In this document: piece by piece, positions 22,645 through 34,231 of the stretch | Layout: each line of letters opens with the position of its first letter | Position numbering within the stretch: position 1 is the stretch's first letter | Source: Ailurus styani | Lineage: Eukaryota; Chordata; Mammalia; Carnivora; Ailuridae | Assembly: GCA_002007465.1 (NCBI GenBank) | Contig: LNAC01000036.1 | Location: forward strand, 1,252,881 to 1,316,880 | Reading direction: 5' to 3' | DNA: 64,000 bases | Notes under the pieces: model-generated | The model's input: the letters and a program-made list of their open reading frames with translations, nothing else | What the model was told of the DNA's origin: nothing | Database searches by the model: none | Translations under genes and position numbers: made by a program

Positions 22645-22845
22645 AAATTATTCTAAATATTTCCCACATAATAGTTCTTTAAAATGCACAGCATTCATAT
22701 TGGTCAGCTTGTTGTTATCATCTTCAATTTTTTAAGAGAGAAAAGTGATGCTGAGGGGTTAAGGAATCTGGTCAAGGGAACATAGCCAGGAAGTGAGGGA
22801 CCAAGGATTAAAAACGAGTCAGACTGCCTTTAAAACCTATTAATT
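22645..22845 (-). mobile_element. MIR SINE remnant
   Basis: Antisense MIR: 'tgttgttatcatcttcaattttttaagagagaaaagtgatgctgaggggttaaggaatctggtcaagggaacatagccaggaagtgagggacc', then 'gtcagactgcctttaaaac'. Confidence 0.8.
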
Positions 22846-24549
22846 CTGAGAGGAACGAGCTTAGGGTAAAGCATATGAGGCACTCAGAGCAGGTACAGAA
22901 TTTAAGGGGACGCCAAAAAAACTCAGTAATCAAGATAAATAATAAGTAATGTAATATTTTATCAATTCAAAACTAATGCAAAACTTCATGATGAACAAAA
23001 TAAAAATTTTAAATGAAGACAGGATGAGCACGCTATGCTATTTTTCCTTTCCCACTGTAAGAACCACTGAGATGATTCCTCTGGATATGGCACATGTTTT
23101 AGAGCAGAATTCAGATGTCCCATTTGGGGAAGCTGATTTAGGGGACTGTTGCATTATTCCATTGGGAATATGTAGCGTATCTAGTTGAGGGTATGGAACC
23201 AAACAGAGCCAGAAAGAGAGCACGTGAAGAATAAAAAAGTGAGTCTGGTACAAAGCCAAGAAAAATCCTTAGGGATTGAGCTGGTCTCCCGGATAGACTC
23301 ATCCATGATATCAGGAATACTGCCGGTACCTATCAAGACTGACTAAGAATGGGGACCAATTGGAAAAGCAGTAAAAAAGCATATCTGCTCTCACAAAAGA
23401 CATGTTTCTCTCCCATGGATCATGTTACCAACAGTTTATAACCCACCAAACCACAGATAACCTCAGAAACTAAAATATGTATTTAGTGAAATAATAGAAA
23501 TAATTATTGATAAAATAATAATATCTATTATTGCATTGTGCCCAAAGAATAGAGGTGGACTGTTAATTTTAAAGTTACTTTGCAATAAAAAATATATTTA
23601 GATCTTTACATGGGTATTGGAACCAGATGCGGGCGGGCTAGAATTAAGAGATTTGCCACAAAATAGCTATGTTACTTTCAGGGAGTAATGTAACCACTCT
23701 CAAACACTCCTCCATCTATATACTGAGAAATCTAATTGTGTTGATGACAGAATAATGTATCAGAAGTGCCCATCTCAGGTTCCACACCCTGAGTAGTATA
23801 TTTCTTTCTAATTCCCCATCAAAGAGAAAGGGAACAAAAGCCAGAAAAATGTCTGCAATTCTTTACTTTCTTCCAGGAAGAAATGCACTTGATTTACCAA
23901 CTTTCATTTCAGTGCCGTCGTCAAAAACTTGAGCCATTTTCTTACTAGTATTACTTTAAAGCCTTGTCCCTTTGGTCTGAAAAGGTGCTGTTGCTCTGTG
24001 AACTGCACCAGCACACAGATGCCTTCAAGAGATCGTTCCTCAAAGGCCATTACATTTAAATTTGAATCTCCACAGAATCTCTTCCAAAAATTAGGTGACT
24101 ATGGACATTGCACTTATGTGTAAATATAATCAAATTTATTACTGATCAATACTGGTGACTATTAATTCACTGGTAAGAAATATAAAATATAAAGAAGTCA
24201 GGAAAGAAGAGCCCCTTCCTACATAAATGAAAAGCAAACAGCACTTAAAATATGCATGATAGTTTTTATACCAGAACCTTACAAAACTCCTCAAAGAATG
24301 ACATAAGAGAGACTCCTGGACTCTGCAAGCAAGATGGAGTAAAAAGAATTACCAGACTTTAGTTCCTAGTGTTTTCATCACCCTTTTCCCCTTCAGGTAA
24401 CTGTGATTTAATTTTTTAAACAATAGAATCCTATGAGCAATGGTGGTTGTAAATGCAGGTTTGAGACCTAGTCACAGCAAATCACATTTAAAAAACCAGA
24501 AACATGGGCCTCCAGTAATATAAACACAAATAGGAGAATGTAAGCATTC
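22846..24549. other. Anonymous DNA
   Basis: No gene or confident repeat in about 1.7 kb. Open frames at 22976-23259 overlap on opposite strands and show no domain. Composition is ordinary AT-rich. Confidence 0.5.
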
Positions 24550-24613
24550 TCTTGTGTGTGTGTGTGTGTGTCTGTGTGTCTGTGTGTACACATATATATC
24601 TCACTACAGAGCA

Positions 24614-24648
<35 letters not shown>

Positions 24649-24770
24649 CATCACTCTCTATTAAGTATATATATATACACACATATTGTATATATATATT
24701 GTAATTATATAGTGTAGATATCTATATATACATATACACATATATACAATTACTCTATATTGCAGTATAC
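24550..24770. repeat. Compound GT/CT/AT microsatellite
   Basis: Consecutive (gt) with (tctg) interruptions, (ct) of about 13 units, and several (ta)/(tatatac) tracts, about 220 bases in all. The 64-codon frame across it is low-complexity. Confidence 0.9.
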
Positions 24771-24937
24771 CTTTTAGAAAGATAAAGAACAATGAAAATA
24801 ACAGAAAAAAAATTTTGGCAGAACAAGAATTTGACCCATAGAGTTTTTAAATAAGTTAGAAAAAAAAGGAAGGAAAAAATTAATCCAAATTAAGAATATA
24901 ATAAGTGTTAGCTATATTTGCTATTTCTCTCCTTGAA

Positions 24938-25129
24938 CAGAGGTTGGCAAATTATACTCTGTGGGTCAAATCCACCCCACACCATTTATTTTTGTATGGC
25001 CCAAGCGCTAAAAATGATTTAAATTTTTAAATGTTATATAAATGTCTATATATCTTCCATTTTGCTCCTCGGCCCCCAAAACCTAACATATTTATTATGA
25101 GGATCTTTACAGAAAAAGTGCGCCAGTCT
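24938..25129 (-). mobile_element. hAT-Charlie-type MITE
   Basis: Left end 'cagaggttggcaaattatactctgtgggtcaaatccacccc', right end 'aacatatttattatgaggatctttacagaaaaagtgcgcc'. The two ends match, in inverted order, the element at 27191-27444, so these are two copies of one non-autonomous DNA transposon family. I do not name the subfamily. Confidence 0.7.
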
Positions 25130-25184
25130 TTACCCTCGAGGGCTATCTTTTTTTATTTACTCAGATTGTATGCTTTCATACCAA

Positions 25185-25405
25185 AATTGAGTGCTTACTA
25201 TGTGCCAGGCCATATACTAAGATATTCCATGGATTCTCTCTTTAAGTGTCCATAATAGCATTTTACAGTAGGTAGCTACTGTTATGATCTCTGTCCTGGA
25301 AGAAGAAACTGAGGCTCAAAGCTGGCAAGTTTCTTCCTTAGGGCTACCCGGTCACAGAGCGCCGTGAGTAAGGTAGAAACTCTGACCTTATGACTGCTGA
25401 GCACA
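25185..25405 (-). mobile_element. MIR SINE remnant
   Basis: Antisense MIR with nearly complete order: 'gagtgcttactatgtgccaggccatatacta', 'tgttatgatctctgtcctggaagaagaaactgaggctcaaag', 'ggctacccggtcacagagc' and 'agaaactctgaccttatgactgctg'. Confidence 0.85.
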
Positions 25406-26011
25406 CACTTCCCACCCTCCCACCACCTTTCCCTCTGATGACTATAACATCAGTTTTCACATAAAAAAGCTGGAGAAACAAAAACAAGGCAACCCAGACA
25501 GAGGAAATCAAATGAGCCACAAAAATCAGTATTTAGAAAACCAAAGTTCAGAAAGCGTACTGAACAGTGATGCGAACAAGGCACAGTTCAGAAGAAATGA
25601 AGGACAACGTTAGATTTGCAGATAAGATTCAGCTGGCAAGATGTGTTAAAGATCAGGTATATTTCCATTTTAGAATGAGGTAAGAAGTCACAACCAGCCC
25701 TAAAGCCCAGGGCCCCCAGTGTAGGAAAAAGGTTCTCTGAACACCTGGGCTATCAGAGGCCCTCTGAAGCCTCCCCTTCAGACACTCTCACTGCCCTCAT
25801 GGACCACAAACAGATGAAGGCCCTGAGACTGGAAATCGTGCCTTGAAGATGGGCAGAGGGGTTGGGGACATTCCTAGGGCCTAAATCAAAAATAGCCATT
25901 CTCAGAGCAGGCGATCAATCTGAGTCTCTGTAAAGAGATGACATGCTTTAAAGCAGACAAAGGACATGAGGACAATTGTTGAGAAAGATATGGATTCTAG
26001 CTCAAATGTTC
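25406..26011. other. Anonymous DNA
   Basis: Slightly GC-richer (about 25690-25900) than its surroundings but without an open frame, splice-like structure or repeat that I can name. Confidence 0.5.
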
Positions 26012-26049
26012 ATTCTTTTTTTTTCTTTCTTTTTTTTTTTTTTTTTTTT

Positions 26050-26095
26050 NNNNNNNNNNNNNNNNNNNNNNNNNNNNNNNNNNNNNNNNNNNNNN
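26050..26095. other. Assembly gap, 46 N
   Basis: The gap sits between a T-rich run (26012-26049), probably the tail of a minus-strand retroposon, and a SINE missing its first bases. Sequence is absent here and the true length is unknown. Confidence 0.98.
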
Positions 26096-26285
26096 CTGGC
26101 TGGCTCAGTCGGTTAAGCATCTGCCTTCGGCTCAGGTCATGATCCCAGGGTCCTGGGATCGAGCCCTGCATCGGGCTCCCTGCTCAGCAAAGAGTCTGCT
26201 TCTCCCTCTCCCTCTGCCAGCCGCTCTGCCTACTTGTGCTCACTCTCTCTCTGTCAAATAAATAAATAAAATCTTTTAAAAAAAA
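26096..26285 (+). mobile_element. CAN-SINE, first bases lost in gap
   Basis: Begins 'ctggctggctcagtcggttaagc', so about the first 6-8 bases of the head lie in the gap. Middle block, CT body with 'ctgccagccgctctgcctac', (aaat) repeats and A tail follow. Its tail abuts the tail of the next, inverted SINE. Confidence 0.93.
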
Positions 26286-26512
26286 TTTTTTTTTCAATCT
26301 TTTTAAAAAAAGATTTTATTTATTTGAGAGAGAGCACAAGCAGGGTAGGGAGCAGAGGGAGAAGTGGACTCGAGCAGGGTAAGGGGCAGAGAAAGAAGGA
26401 GAAACAGACTCTCCAATGAGTAGAGAGTCCGATGTGGGGCTCGATGCTGGGACTCAGGGACCATGACCTGAGCTGAAGGCAGACACCTAATGGACTGAGC
26501 CACCCAGGCACC
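26286..26512 (-). mobile_element. CAN-SINE with internal duplication
   Basis: Minus-strand copy, tail-to-tail with its neighbour. The purine-rich body is duplicated: 'gagcagggtaaggggcagag' repeats the preceding 'agcagggtagggagcagag' about 37 bases on. Head ends 'gagccacccaggcacc'. Possible duplications 'ttcaatctttt' and 'ttcagactctt'. Confidence 0.9.
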
Positions 26513-26514
26513 TT

Positions 26515-26670
26515 CAGACTCTTACTATGGTGCAAGTTATTTATCCTCTCTTTGCCTCAGTTTCCTCATGGTCATCATGATAATAAAAACTCATAAAGCT
26601 CTAGTGAATATCAAATATGCTTATATATATAAACAGTGGCTGGCAGATAAGTGCTGTGTTATTAATTTTG
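26515..26670 (+). mobile_element. MIR SINE remnant
   Basis: Sense MIR: 'gcaagttatttatcctctctttgcctcagtttcctcatgg', 'taataaaaactcataaagctctagtgaatatcaaat', 'aacagtggctggcagataagtgctg'. Confidence 0.85.
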
Positions 26671-27190
26671 TTCTTGCTCTATTACTATTATTATTGCTGT
26701 TATTTTCATGAAAGATGGAACAGAGAAATTAAAAACTGCCTATTTTGAGGAAGGGGAGAAAGAAGTGATTAGTAAGAGACTACCATAATATTCAAGGTAT
26801 AAAGTTATAAAAGGATGAGAATGTGAAAAGAGAGATGCTGAATTTTTGGAGGCAGAATTTACAAGACTCTGTAATGGATCAGATGTGTCGTATACATGAG
26901 GCACTATTTAAAGACAAGTTGTGGTAAGACCAAGATAGGCACACAGTGTTACTATCAGATTTGGGTTCAACTGAGGAATATATTGCAAAAGGGGAAACAC
27001 ACTAGGAAAATATAATTGTCACTTTGTGTTTTAAGAGTAAAGCTGAAAAACTGCAGCTTGGGGATCATGGAAGAATTTCACCTAATAAAAAGAAAATGAA
27101 TGCTCTTTTTGGGTCCCTGTGACTCAATGATAATGAAAGGTATATGCATTTTTCCTTTGATAGAACTAGAAGAGCAATGTTCTAGTCCAA
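26671..27190. other. Anonymous DNA
   Basis: Nothing assigned. Confidence 0.5.
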
Positions 27191-27444
27191 CAGTTGGCAA
27201 ACTATCTATAAAGCAACAGAAAGTAAATTTTTTAGGCTTAAGGTCCTTAAGCCTATAAAAAAGGCTAAATTCTAATTGATAAATGCTGTCACAACTACTC
27301 AACTCTATCACTGTAATGTGAGAGCAAACATAGCCAATATGTAAACAACTGGCTGTGAACGTGTATGCTGATGAAATTTTATTCACACAAACGGGTAGCT
27401 CGCTGAACTTGAAGGCCCATGGGCCATTGTTTTCCCACTCCTAG
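27191..27444 (+). mobile_element. hAT-Charlie-type MITE
   Basis: Begins 'cagttggcaaactatctataaagcaacagaaagtaaattttttaggctta', contains 'gtcacaactactcaactctatcactgtaatgtgagagcaaacatagccaatatgtaaac', and ends 'cttgaaggcccatgggccattgttttcccactcctag'. Ends are imperfect inverted repeats. Same family as 24938-25129 in the opposite orientation. The 102-codon minus frame here is a shadow of the element. Confidence 0.75.
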
Positions 27445-27848
27445 TGGAGTCAATATCCCATTGTGACTATCTTCACAGTTTCTTTGTTTCATAATAGTGC
27501 CCAGGTATATCCACATGTTTGTACCTAAGGGAAATGTCCATCATATTATTGGCAAACCAGCTCCAGAAATAAATAAAGCAATATGGAGCAATATAAGCAT
27601 TATTTTAAATTTTATCAGACTAGGTCAGAATTTTGACAACTGTGAATATATGAATCTTTCAAACTACCAATGTGTAAAAATGAGGCTACCAATCATGACA
27701 AAATTTTCAGAAGAGTTAGAGTTCATATAGGTAAAATACTTAATGCACTTTCATACTAGGTTAAGATTTTTTAATTGATAGCTAACAATTTTATTCTTGC
27801 AATGGTAACTCAGGAAATTCAAATGCCTTGAACAGATAAAATCATGAA
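27445..27848. other. Anonymous DNA
   Basis: A 77-codon plus frame (27497-27730) uses a non-ATG start and shows no domain. Nothing else assigned. Confidence 0.5.
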
Positions 27849-27907
27849 TGTGTGTGTGTGTGTGCGTGCGCACGCGCGTGTGTGTGTGTTGTGTATGTGT
27901 GCGTGTA
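27849..27907. repeat. (GT)n with GC alternation
   Basis: GT run interrupted by 'gcgtgcgcacgcgcgtg', a self-complementary alternating purine-pyrimidine core. Strong candidate for Z-DNA. Confidence 0.95.
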
Positions 27908-29717
27908 TTTTTCCCTAGTCAGGTAGCACCGTATCAAGAAAATGGTACCACCATAGATAACACCATATCAAGAAAAAAATCCCATGCCTTTTAATAAATC
28001 TACAGATTGCAAGACATGAATATGATAATTCCTTTTCTTTATAATTTCTCATTGAGTACTCTCTTCAGCTCATACACGCCTTCTCTGAGTAGAAAGTAGC
28101 CAATTACAAGGGATAAATACTATGCTAGCTGAGTAGTTTAGGAAGTAGGAAAACGTATGAGACAACTTCAAAAAGAAAAGAACTGAATTCTAACATCCAA
28201 ACAGTTTCAGCCTCTTGCATCAAAAAATATGAGTGTCTTTAAAAAAAAAAAAATGAAAGAAGTTGTTCATTGACACCATGATCAAAACGATAGAGCCTTT
28301 ATTCCAGAATCTCTTTGCTGATCCAGACAGGAAAAGGTGCTTTACACAGCTGTAGTTAGAACTGCTGGGGAGCTTTATGACTCCTTTAAACATGCAAAAG
28401 TTGTTATTCTGCTATTGTATTTCTAGGATGATGGGTACTTAAAATGAGGTGACTCACCTTCAGAATATACCAGATAATTACCTGGCTCCCCCTACTGTAG
28501 TAAGTTGTTAATTATAGAAGCTAATTAGTGACCTGTTTGAAGAAGATCTGATCATAAGGGTTTTCATTTATGGGTACATATTCTCTATATACACTGTGGA
28601 AAGAACCTTCCAGCAACTGTGATTATTACCATTATTTCATTTTTATTGCTTTTTCCATTCAAAGGGAGACCACAGAAAGTCAACAATGTGGTTCATTTGC
28701 TTTAGCAAACTGGAAAATGCAAGATAGTATTACTTCCTTATGAGTTAGAAACTACTGAAGAATGTAACTGCAGGTTCTAAAAGTTTAGTGTGGCACCTGA
28801 AGAGCAATCCTGGGTGTCCGTATCTCAACTTTCCTACGTCCCATGAAAACATGTAACATATTAAGATGATAACAAAATCAAAAGTTAAGGCAGACAGTAA
28901 AATTCTTTCTAACCAGGTCCTTGTAAGCTCTAACATCTCTATAGCTCACTTTGGAATGTGAGTTGATGGCCAACAATTTCTCCTAGTTCGTCACTATAGG
29001 CAAACCCTCTCCTTTGGAAAAAAAAAAAAAAGGCAGCTACATTAGCTGTCTTTCTCTCTCCCTCTCCCCCTCCCTCCCTCTTTCTCTCTTTCTCTCTTTT
29101 CCCATGAATCAGTGACCCCAGATTTGTACCAATCAGAATTTTTTCTAATTGTACCTTTTGAATGTAGTTACTAGCTTTGATATGACAATAATATACTATT
29201 TCTCCCTGGACTGACTCTATCACTACCTGTTTTTCTACATCAAAATATGGACTACTAATTACCAAAAATTACAGGGCATGATATAGGGGGAGATGGATGA
29301 TAGCTCATCACATGGGCAAACAGAAAATCATCAAAAACATTGCAGACGTCGACAGTTCTGACAAAAAATCACAACTAGGGATTTTACCTTTGATATATTC
29401 TTAGCTGAACATTTTCGAGAACCAGGAAATAAATTCAGGATAATATTATACTTCAATGTGTAAAACTACTCTAATTGGTTAATTGATAAGATAAAAAAAA
29501 AAGCAAAAGGTATTGTTCATAATCCAGCAACCCTCACTATAGATCTGAAAAGGGAGGGAGGGGCCTAGAAATAATCAGGAGGGAATAACCAGTGTCTTAA
29601 TATGGTTCAGCAGAGGTAGAAAAGGGGGAATTGTGTATAAGGAGTTTATTTCAGAAGAAATACCAGGGAACAGGAACAAAAGGCTATGCAAAGGGAAATA
29701 GGTAAGAAGAAAGGCAA

Positions 29718-29720
<3 letters not shown>
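27908..29720. other. Anonymous DNA with CT tract
   Basis: A pyrimidine tract lies at about 29050-29100 next to an A run at about 29019-29032. No gene. The 108-codon minus frame (28939-29265) spans the CT tract and is low-complexity there. Confidence 0.5.

Positions 29721-29721
<1 letters not shown>

Positions 29722-29756
<35 letters not shown>
29722..29756. repeat. (GT)n microsatellite
   Basis: About 17 pure GT units at the tail end of the minus-strand SINE that follows, probably grown from its tail or target site. Confidence 0.95.
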
Positions 29757-29760
<4 letters not shown>

Positions 29761-29946
29761 TTTCTTTATTTGAGAGGCAGAGAGAAGGAGGGAGAGGGGC
29801 AGAAGGAGAGCGAGAGAAAGAATCCCAAGCAGACTCCCTGCCCAGTGTGGAGGCTGACTTGGGGCTCAATCTCATGATCCTGACATCATGACCTGAGCTG
29901 AAATCAAGAGTGAGACGCTTAACCGACTGAGCCACCCAGGTGCCCC
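29757..29946 (-). mobile_element. Older CAN-SINE
   Basis: 'aagatttctttatttgagagg' tail end, purine-rich body, 'gactccctgcccagtgtggagg', 'catgacctgagctgaaatcaagagtgagacgcttaaccg' and a head ending 'gccacccaggtgcccc'. Confidence 0.93.
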
Positions 29947-30784
29947 ACAAACGTGTTTTATTAAGTAGCACATGGAACCAGATCTCAATTCTCTAAAATC
30001 TGTTAATCTTTCAAAGAAAACAAAGAAACACTCTCAGAATTGGCAATTGAAGAATGAAGCATTAGTCTTCTGACTCTTATTTCCCATTTCTTTAAAAGTT
30101 ATGTTAAAGAGTATTCACACCTCGTGATTCTGAATCGTGACATAGCATTGGCATCTAAGAAGCCCAAAGAAAGATAGCAAGACTCATGAGTCAAGAAGCC
30201 ATCAGAACAAAGTGAGGTGGGGCCACAGAGAACTGTACCTTCAACCAGAGTCAGAGGTGAGAGAAGGAAGCAAGGCAAAAGAGGCATCTGATGAAATCAG
30301 AATCAAAATGGATTCCACACCTGTACACACAACTGAGTCAGTTCAGATCACTCCTCAATTTCCAAGAATCAGTAGATGTGGGAAAAAAATGAGCTTTCTG
30401 AGCTTGAGAAAAAGAACAGCACATCATCATGAAGACTCAGATGATCTTATCATTCAACCAAAACTACAATTAAAACTAGAAGAAAATTTAAGGAAATGTC
30501 TGACATATTCCAAAGAATCAAAAACGCCTCAGTCTCGATAAAACAGTTTTTCCCTCTTCAGCACTTCGTCTATGGGATAACAATGTGCCATTAGGAGGAA
30601 AAAAGACAGCTGTATGATGGCAGGGGGAAAAAAACTGTAAGGGAACTGAAGAATTTATGTATGCAAAGAGACAAAAAAAGGAACCGATGTGGCATCAAAT
30701 TGGATTAATAGCATAGCAGACAGACTAAGAAGCTCTCCCACAAAATAAGCAAACATGTAAAGAGGGTATCAAGTAAGAAAGGTG
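29947..30784. other. Anonymous DNA with an open frame of unknown status
   Basis: A plus-strand frame is open from 30146 to the stop at 30539-30541. The first ATG is at 30308 (77 codons). Its translation is lysine- and serine-rich with no domain, signal or membrane segment I recognise. A possible decayed processed pseudogene cannot be excluded, but no parent gene, poly(A) tail or target duplication was seen, and the length is within chance. Confidence 0.3.
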
Positions 30785-31075
30785 GGTGGATGTGCTGTAG
30801 ACTCTAGAGTCCTCACTGCTCTCCAGCAACGTGGGAGCCCCACAGCCCAGGTGGTGGCACAGCCACAAGAGGAAGGTGCTGAGCCTGATCTCCCAGTCAC
30901 CATTTGGAAGTGTCTGAATCACACTGTGCCACAACAGCGGTCCTGTACTCTGTTAAGCCACTGAGGTTCTTTCATCTTTCCTTTTTCCTTCCTTCCTTGC
31001 TTCCTTCCTCCTTCCCCCACCCTCCCTGCCTTCCTCGCTTCCTGCTTTCTTTCTTCCTATTACTACAGAATAGTC
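30785..31075 (+). mobile_element. LTR (MaLR/MLT1-like) 3' part, tentative
   Basis: 'acagccacaagaggaaggtgctgagcc', 'gttaagccactgaggtt' and, after a (ttcc)-rich insertion at about 30974-31050, 'tattactacagaatagtctaccc' match the order of MaLR LTR 3' ends ('...taagccactaagttt...ttactacagcatag...'). The simple repeat has expanded inside. Confidence 0.4.
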
Positions 31076-31133
31076 TACCCTCCTCTAACAGAGAAATAGG
31101 AACATAATAGTTGTATAAAAATTCACCAATACC

Positions 31134-31333
31134 GGGCGCCTGGGTGGCTCAGTGGGTTAAAGCCTCTGCTTTCGGCCCAGGTCATGATCTCAGGGTCCTG
31201 GGATCGAGGCCCACATCGGGCTCTCTGCTCAGCAGGGAGCCTGCTTCCTCCTCTCCCTGTCTCTCTGCCTGCCTCTCTGCCTACTTGTAATCTCTCTCTC
31301 TCTATCAAATAAATAAATAAAATCTTTTAAAAA
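31134..31333 (+). mobile_element. Full-length young mustelid CAN-SINE
   Basis: Complete head 'gggcgcctgggtggctcagtgg', body 'ctgcctgcctctctgcctac', (aaat) repeats and A tail. Perfect 17-bp duplications 'aaaaattcaccaatacc' at 31117-31133 and 31334-31350. One of the youngest insertions in the window. Confidence 0.98.
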
Positions 31334-31350
31334 AAAAATTCACCAATACC

Positions 31351-32104
31351 TCTGTTAGCTCAATTTTCACTAAGATTATATGTTACAGAAGAGTACTTAC
31401 TAAAGATGAAGGAAAATGTGATTATACATATATGATTATATATGTGATTTACACATGTATATATATCAAAATTTTCACATAATTTCTGGAGATCTATATT
31501 AATCATGACAAAAGATGGAAATGGTTTCTGAACATGTCGATTGCATTAAGCATTTTCAGATTATATACTTGCCTAATCCAAATACAGGCTAGCTACAAAA
31601 ATGTTAAAATGATTGGCAAATAATTCTGAGATATCATTTATTTCAGAATAAATGAAAGTCAAAGCTGAACATTAGGTAGGAGGGAAAACATCATTTCATA
31701 TTGTTAAAAGGTACAATTCATAATGGACTTAAGAGTCGTAAATCATTATGTAACAAAATATTGAATCAAAATAAATTAAGTAAAAGTTCTTTGAAAATGG
31801 ATTTTGATTTTAATACAACTTTCTCAGCTTTGAACAGATCAAGTAACTCAAAATGGAGCTAATAGAGTTTTTGAGTAATTTAACTGAAAGGGCTGTAATA
31901 CATACATAAAATGTATAAAGAAACAACCAAACATAAATGGATATTAAAGTACATAACAAATACCAAGAACTGTTCCCTTAAAAAATAAAATTGCTATCAG
32001 CTATACCCTTAGATGCTTTATCATATGTAATTCAATGTTCCTTAAACTCAGGAGTGAACACAGAGAGAGTTAGAAGAACACTTTTCGAGGGACATAATCT
32101 CATT
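31351..32104. other. Anonymous AT-rich DNA
   Basis: Very AT-rich, no element or gene assigned. Confidence 0.5.
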
Positions 32105-32240
32105 TTTATTTCAGCGTTTTAAAGGTTTCCTATTATCAATAGACAAATTCCAAATCCTTAGTATGATTTTAAAGTCCCTGCAGATGGCTTGGTATGATGA
32201 GTATTTTTTCAACACTAAACCAAAGCATAAGGCATTCCAT
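32105..32240 (+). mobile_element. L2 fragment
   Basis: 'tttaaaggtttcctattatcaatagacaaattccaaatccttagtatgattttaaagtccctgcagatggc' is the L2 segment that reads 'gctccctattgcc...aagtccaaactccttagcatggcattcaaggcc' in the consensus. Confidence 0.6.
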
Positions 32241-33349
32241 CAGTAAGAGCTAGAAAAGATCTAAAAAATAAGGTTTGGCTGCACACCATTTAGAAAAACT
32301 AGAAGAATGCTCCATCTTAAAACGCTAGAAATAAATGTGAACACCCGGGGTCCTCTAAATTCAGTTTGCGTCTGTTGCTATAATTATGCCTTAGTGGCAG
32401 CTCTACATTATATATTATCTTTTCATTGAATAGCCTCTCCCTTAGAAAGGTCAGTCCACCACCATCTGTCTCTGAACAGGAAACTAACTTCAGGAAGTGT
32501 TCTCAGACATATCAACAGAGCGAAGTGAAACAGTGTCTGCCCAACTCTTTTTCAGAAGACTTAGTCCCAAAAGTGACATCCAGAAGAAAGACAAATAGTA
32601 GCAATGGTGTTTGAGAGGCAAGAATGTTGACCCATGTTCAAGTGAAGGCATGAGTGCTGAGATCTGACCTACCTCAGCCTCTGTAGCGTTGGGGGGGGGA
32701 CTCTGAGCTACAAAGGACAAACAGAGGAAATGGACTGGGGTCACAAACCTTAAGGGATGGGAGGGGGGGTTAGCATGAAGTGCAGGCAGGGTCACTGTAA
32801 GTTGGGATAGAACTCTCCAAAGCAGCAGTTACTAACTGCCAGCAATGACATTAGGAGTCACTGGACCCTGGATAATCCTAGCCCAAAGACAAAAGGGTTG
32901 GAAATGTGAGGGTAGGAGGCTGGTGTAGAGGATATCATGTGGACAGCATCTTGCTGAAGCAGGACCTTCTTAGGACTGAACTCTGTCAGAGGCAAACCTC
33001 TACTACTTTGAAAGATAGGAAATTATAAGCCTGGCACCTGTATCATAGGGCAATTCTTATTTGCCCAATTCTCAAAAAGTTAGCAAATATCATCAATATT
33101 ATGGAAGAGCAATTATGTAGGTAATTATGTTATAGCAATAGCTAATATCTATGTAAGATATTACCTAAATAGGAACACACGTTGTTAGTTATACAACTGT
33201 ATCATTAGTCTTGTATATTTACCTTTCAACATAAAGAAAATTTCTCAGGCTTAGATAGATTGGAAAGGGACCAGATAGATCACAAAACTGAACCCATGAC
33301 GCATCTACCTCAAAAACACGCATTCACTACTGTCCATTTTCACCTTTGT
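32241..33349. other. Anonymous DNA with G runs
   Basis: G runs of 8-10 and 7 lie near 32690 and 32765. Opposing chance frames at 32426-32795. No gene or named repeat. Confidence 0.5.
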
Positions 33350-34005
33350 CCAAGACACGCAAATCTCCCCTCTTCCACATCTCCTATTACGAACCATCCT
33401 CCACAGAATTACCACAGTGATATTTTGAAAATACTGTTCATGCCACTCTTTTAAAATGTTTAATGTTTCTATTACCATTTAACTGAAGTCAAACTCTGCT
33501 CATGGCTTTCAAAGCCATGTAAGATCTTGCCTCTCATGGAGAGGTCCCCAAGCTCACCGACGCCAAGCCTGTTGGCTAAGCACAGTGCAGGCATATTGGC
33601 TTCTTTTTGGATTCTTGAGCTTCAGGCCACTTTGCAACAGTGGTGCATTTGTACTTGCTGTTACCTCTTAGATAGTTTTTATTCTGGCTGTTGAAATTAC
33701 TGACTCCTCCTCACCCTTTGCACATTGGCTTAAATATCACATTCTGAGGGTCCCTCTTCCATTTTATATGTAGTCTTCACCACAGTATTCTGCTTATAGA
33801 ATGCAACACGTATTTTTATATGCAACAGGAAGACTACTGTCCTTATTTATGTGTTTACTTAGAGATCCTCTTCCTGATTAGAATTTAAGCCCCGTGACAT
33901 AAGCAACCATGTCTAACTTGTTAACGACTCTATCTCGATGTTTACAGTAGTACCTGGTATGACGTTAGCACTCAACGTGTACTGAATGAGTGAATGGATG
34001 CATAA
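33350..34005 (+). mobile_element. L2 3' end, about 650 bp
   Basis: Sense L2: 'ctcatggctttcaaagccatgtaagatcttgcctctca', 'ggccactttgcaacagtggtgcatttgtacttgctgttacctcttagatag', 'agaatttaagccccgtgacataagcaaccatgtctaacttg', 'gtagtacctggtatgacgttagcactcaacgtgtactgaatgagtgaatgg'. The 3' terminus is intact in outline. Confidence 0.85.
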
Positions 34006-34231
34006 ATTAATCCAGAATGCATGATAATCATCAGGCATATGGCATCCCTTGGTGATATAAAACCTAAAACCTTCAAGGGTTATTAGCCCAGGGGCAATAT
34101 CTGTGGGAAGGAGCAGCTTGAGCAGGTGTTCCAAATTCTGTTGCTCTTAATCTCCCCTTCTTTTCAAGTAGGATGTTCTATTTCCTACTTCTTATACCAC
34201 CAATGTCTCCTTTTGTATTCTGTGCACTTTT

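Noticed and set aside
30146..30541. Open frame of about 131 codons, Lys/Ser-rich, possibly a decayed processed pseudogene
   Set aside because: No recognised family, no poly(A) tail or target duplication, first ATG gives only 77 codons, and several other frames of similar length occur in plainly non-coding DNA here.
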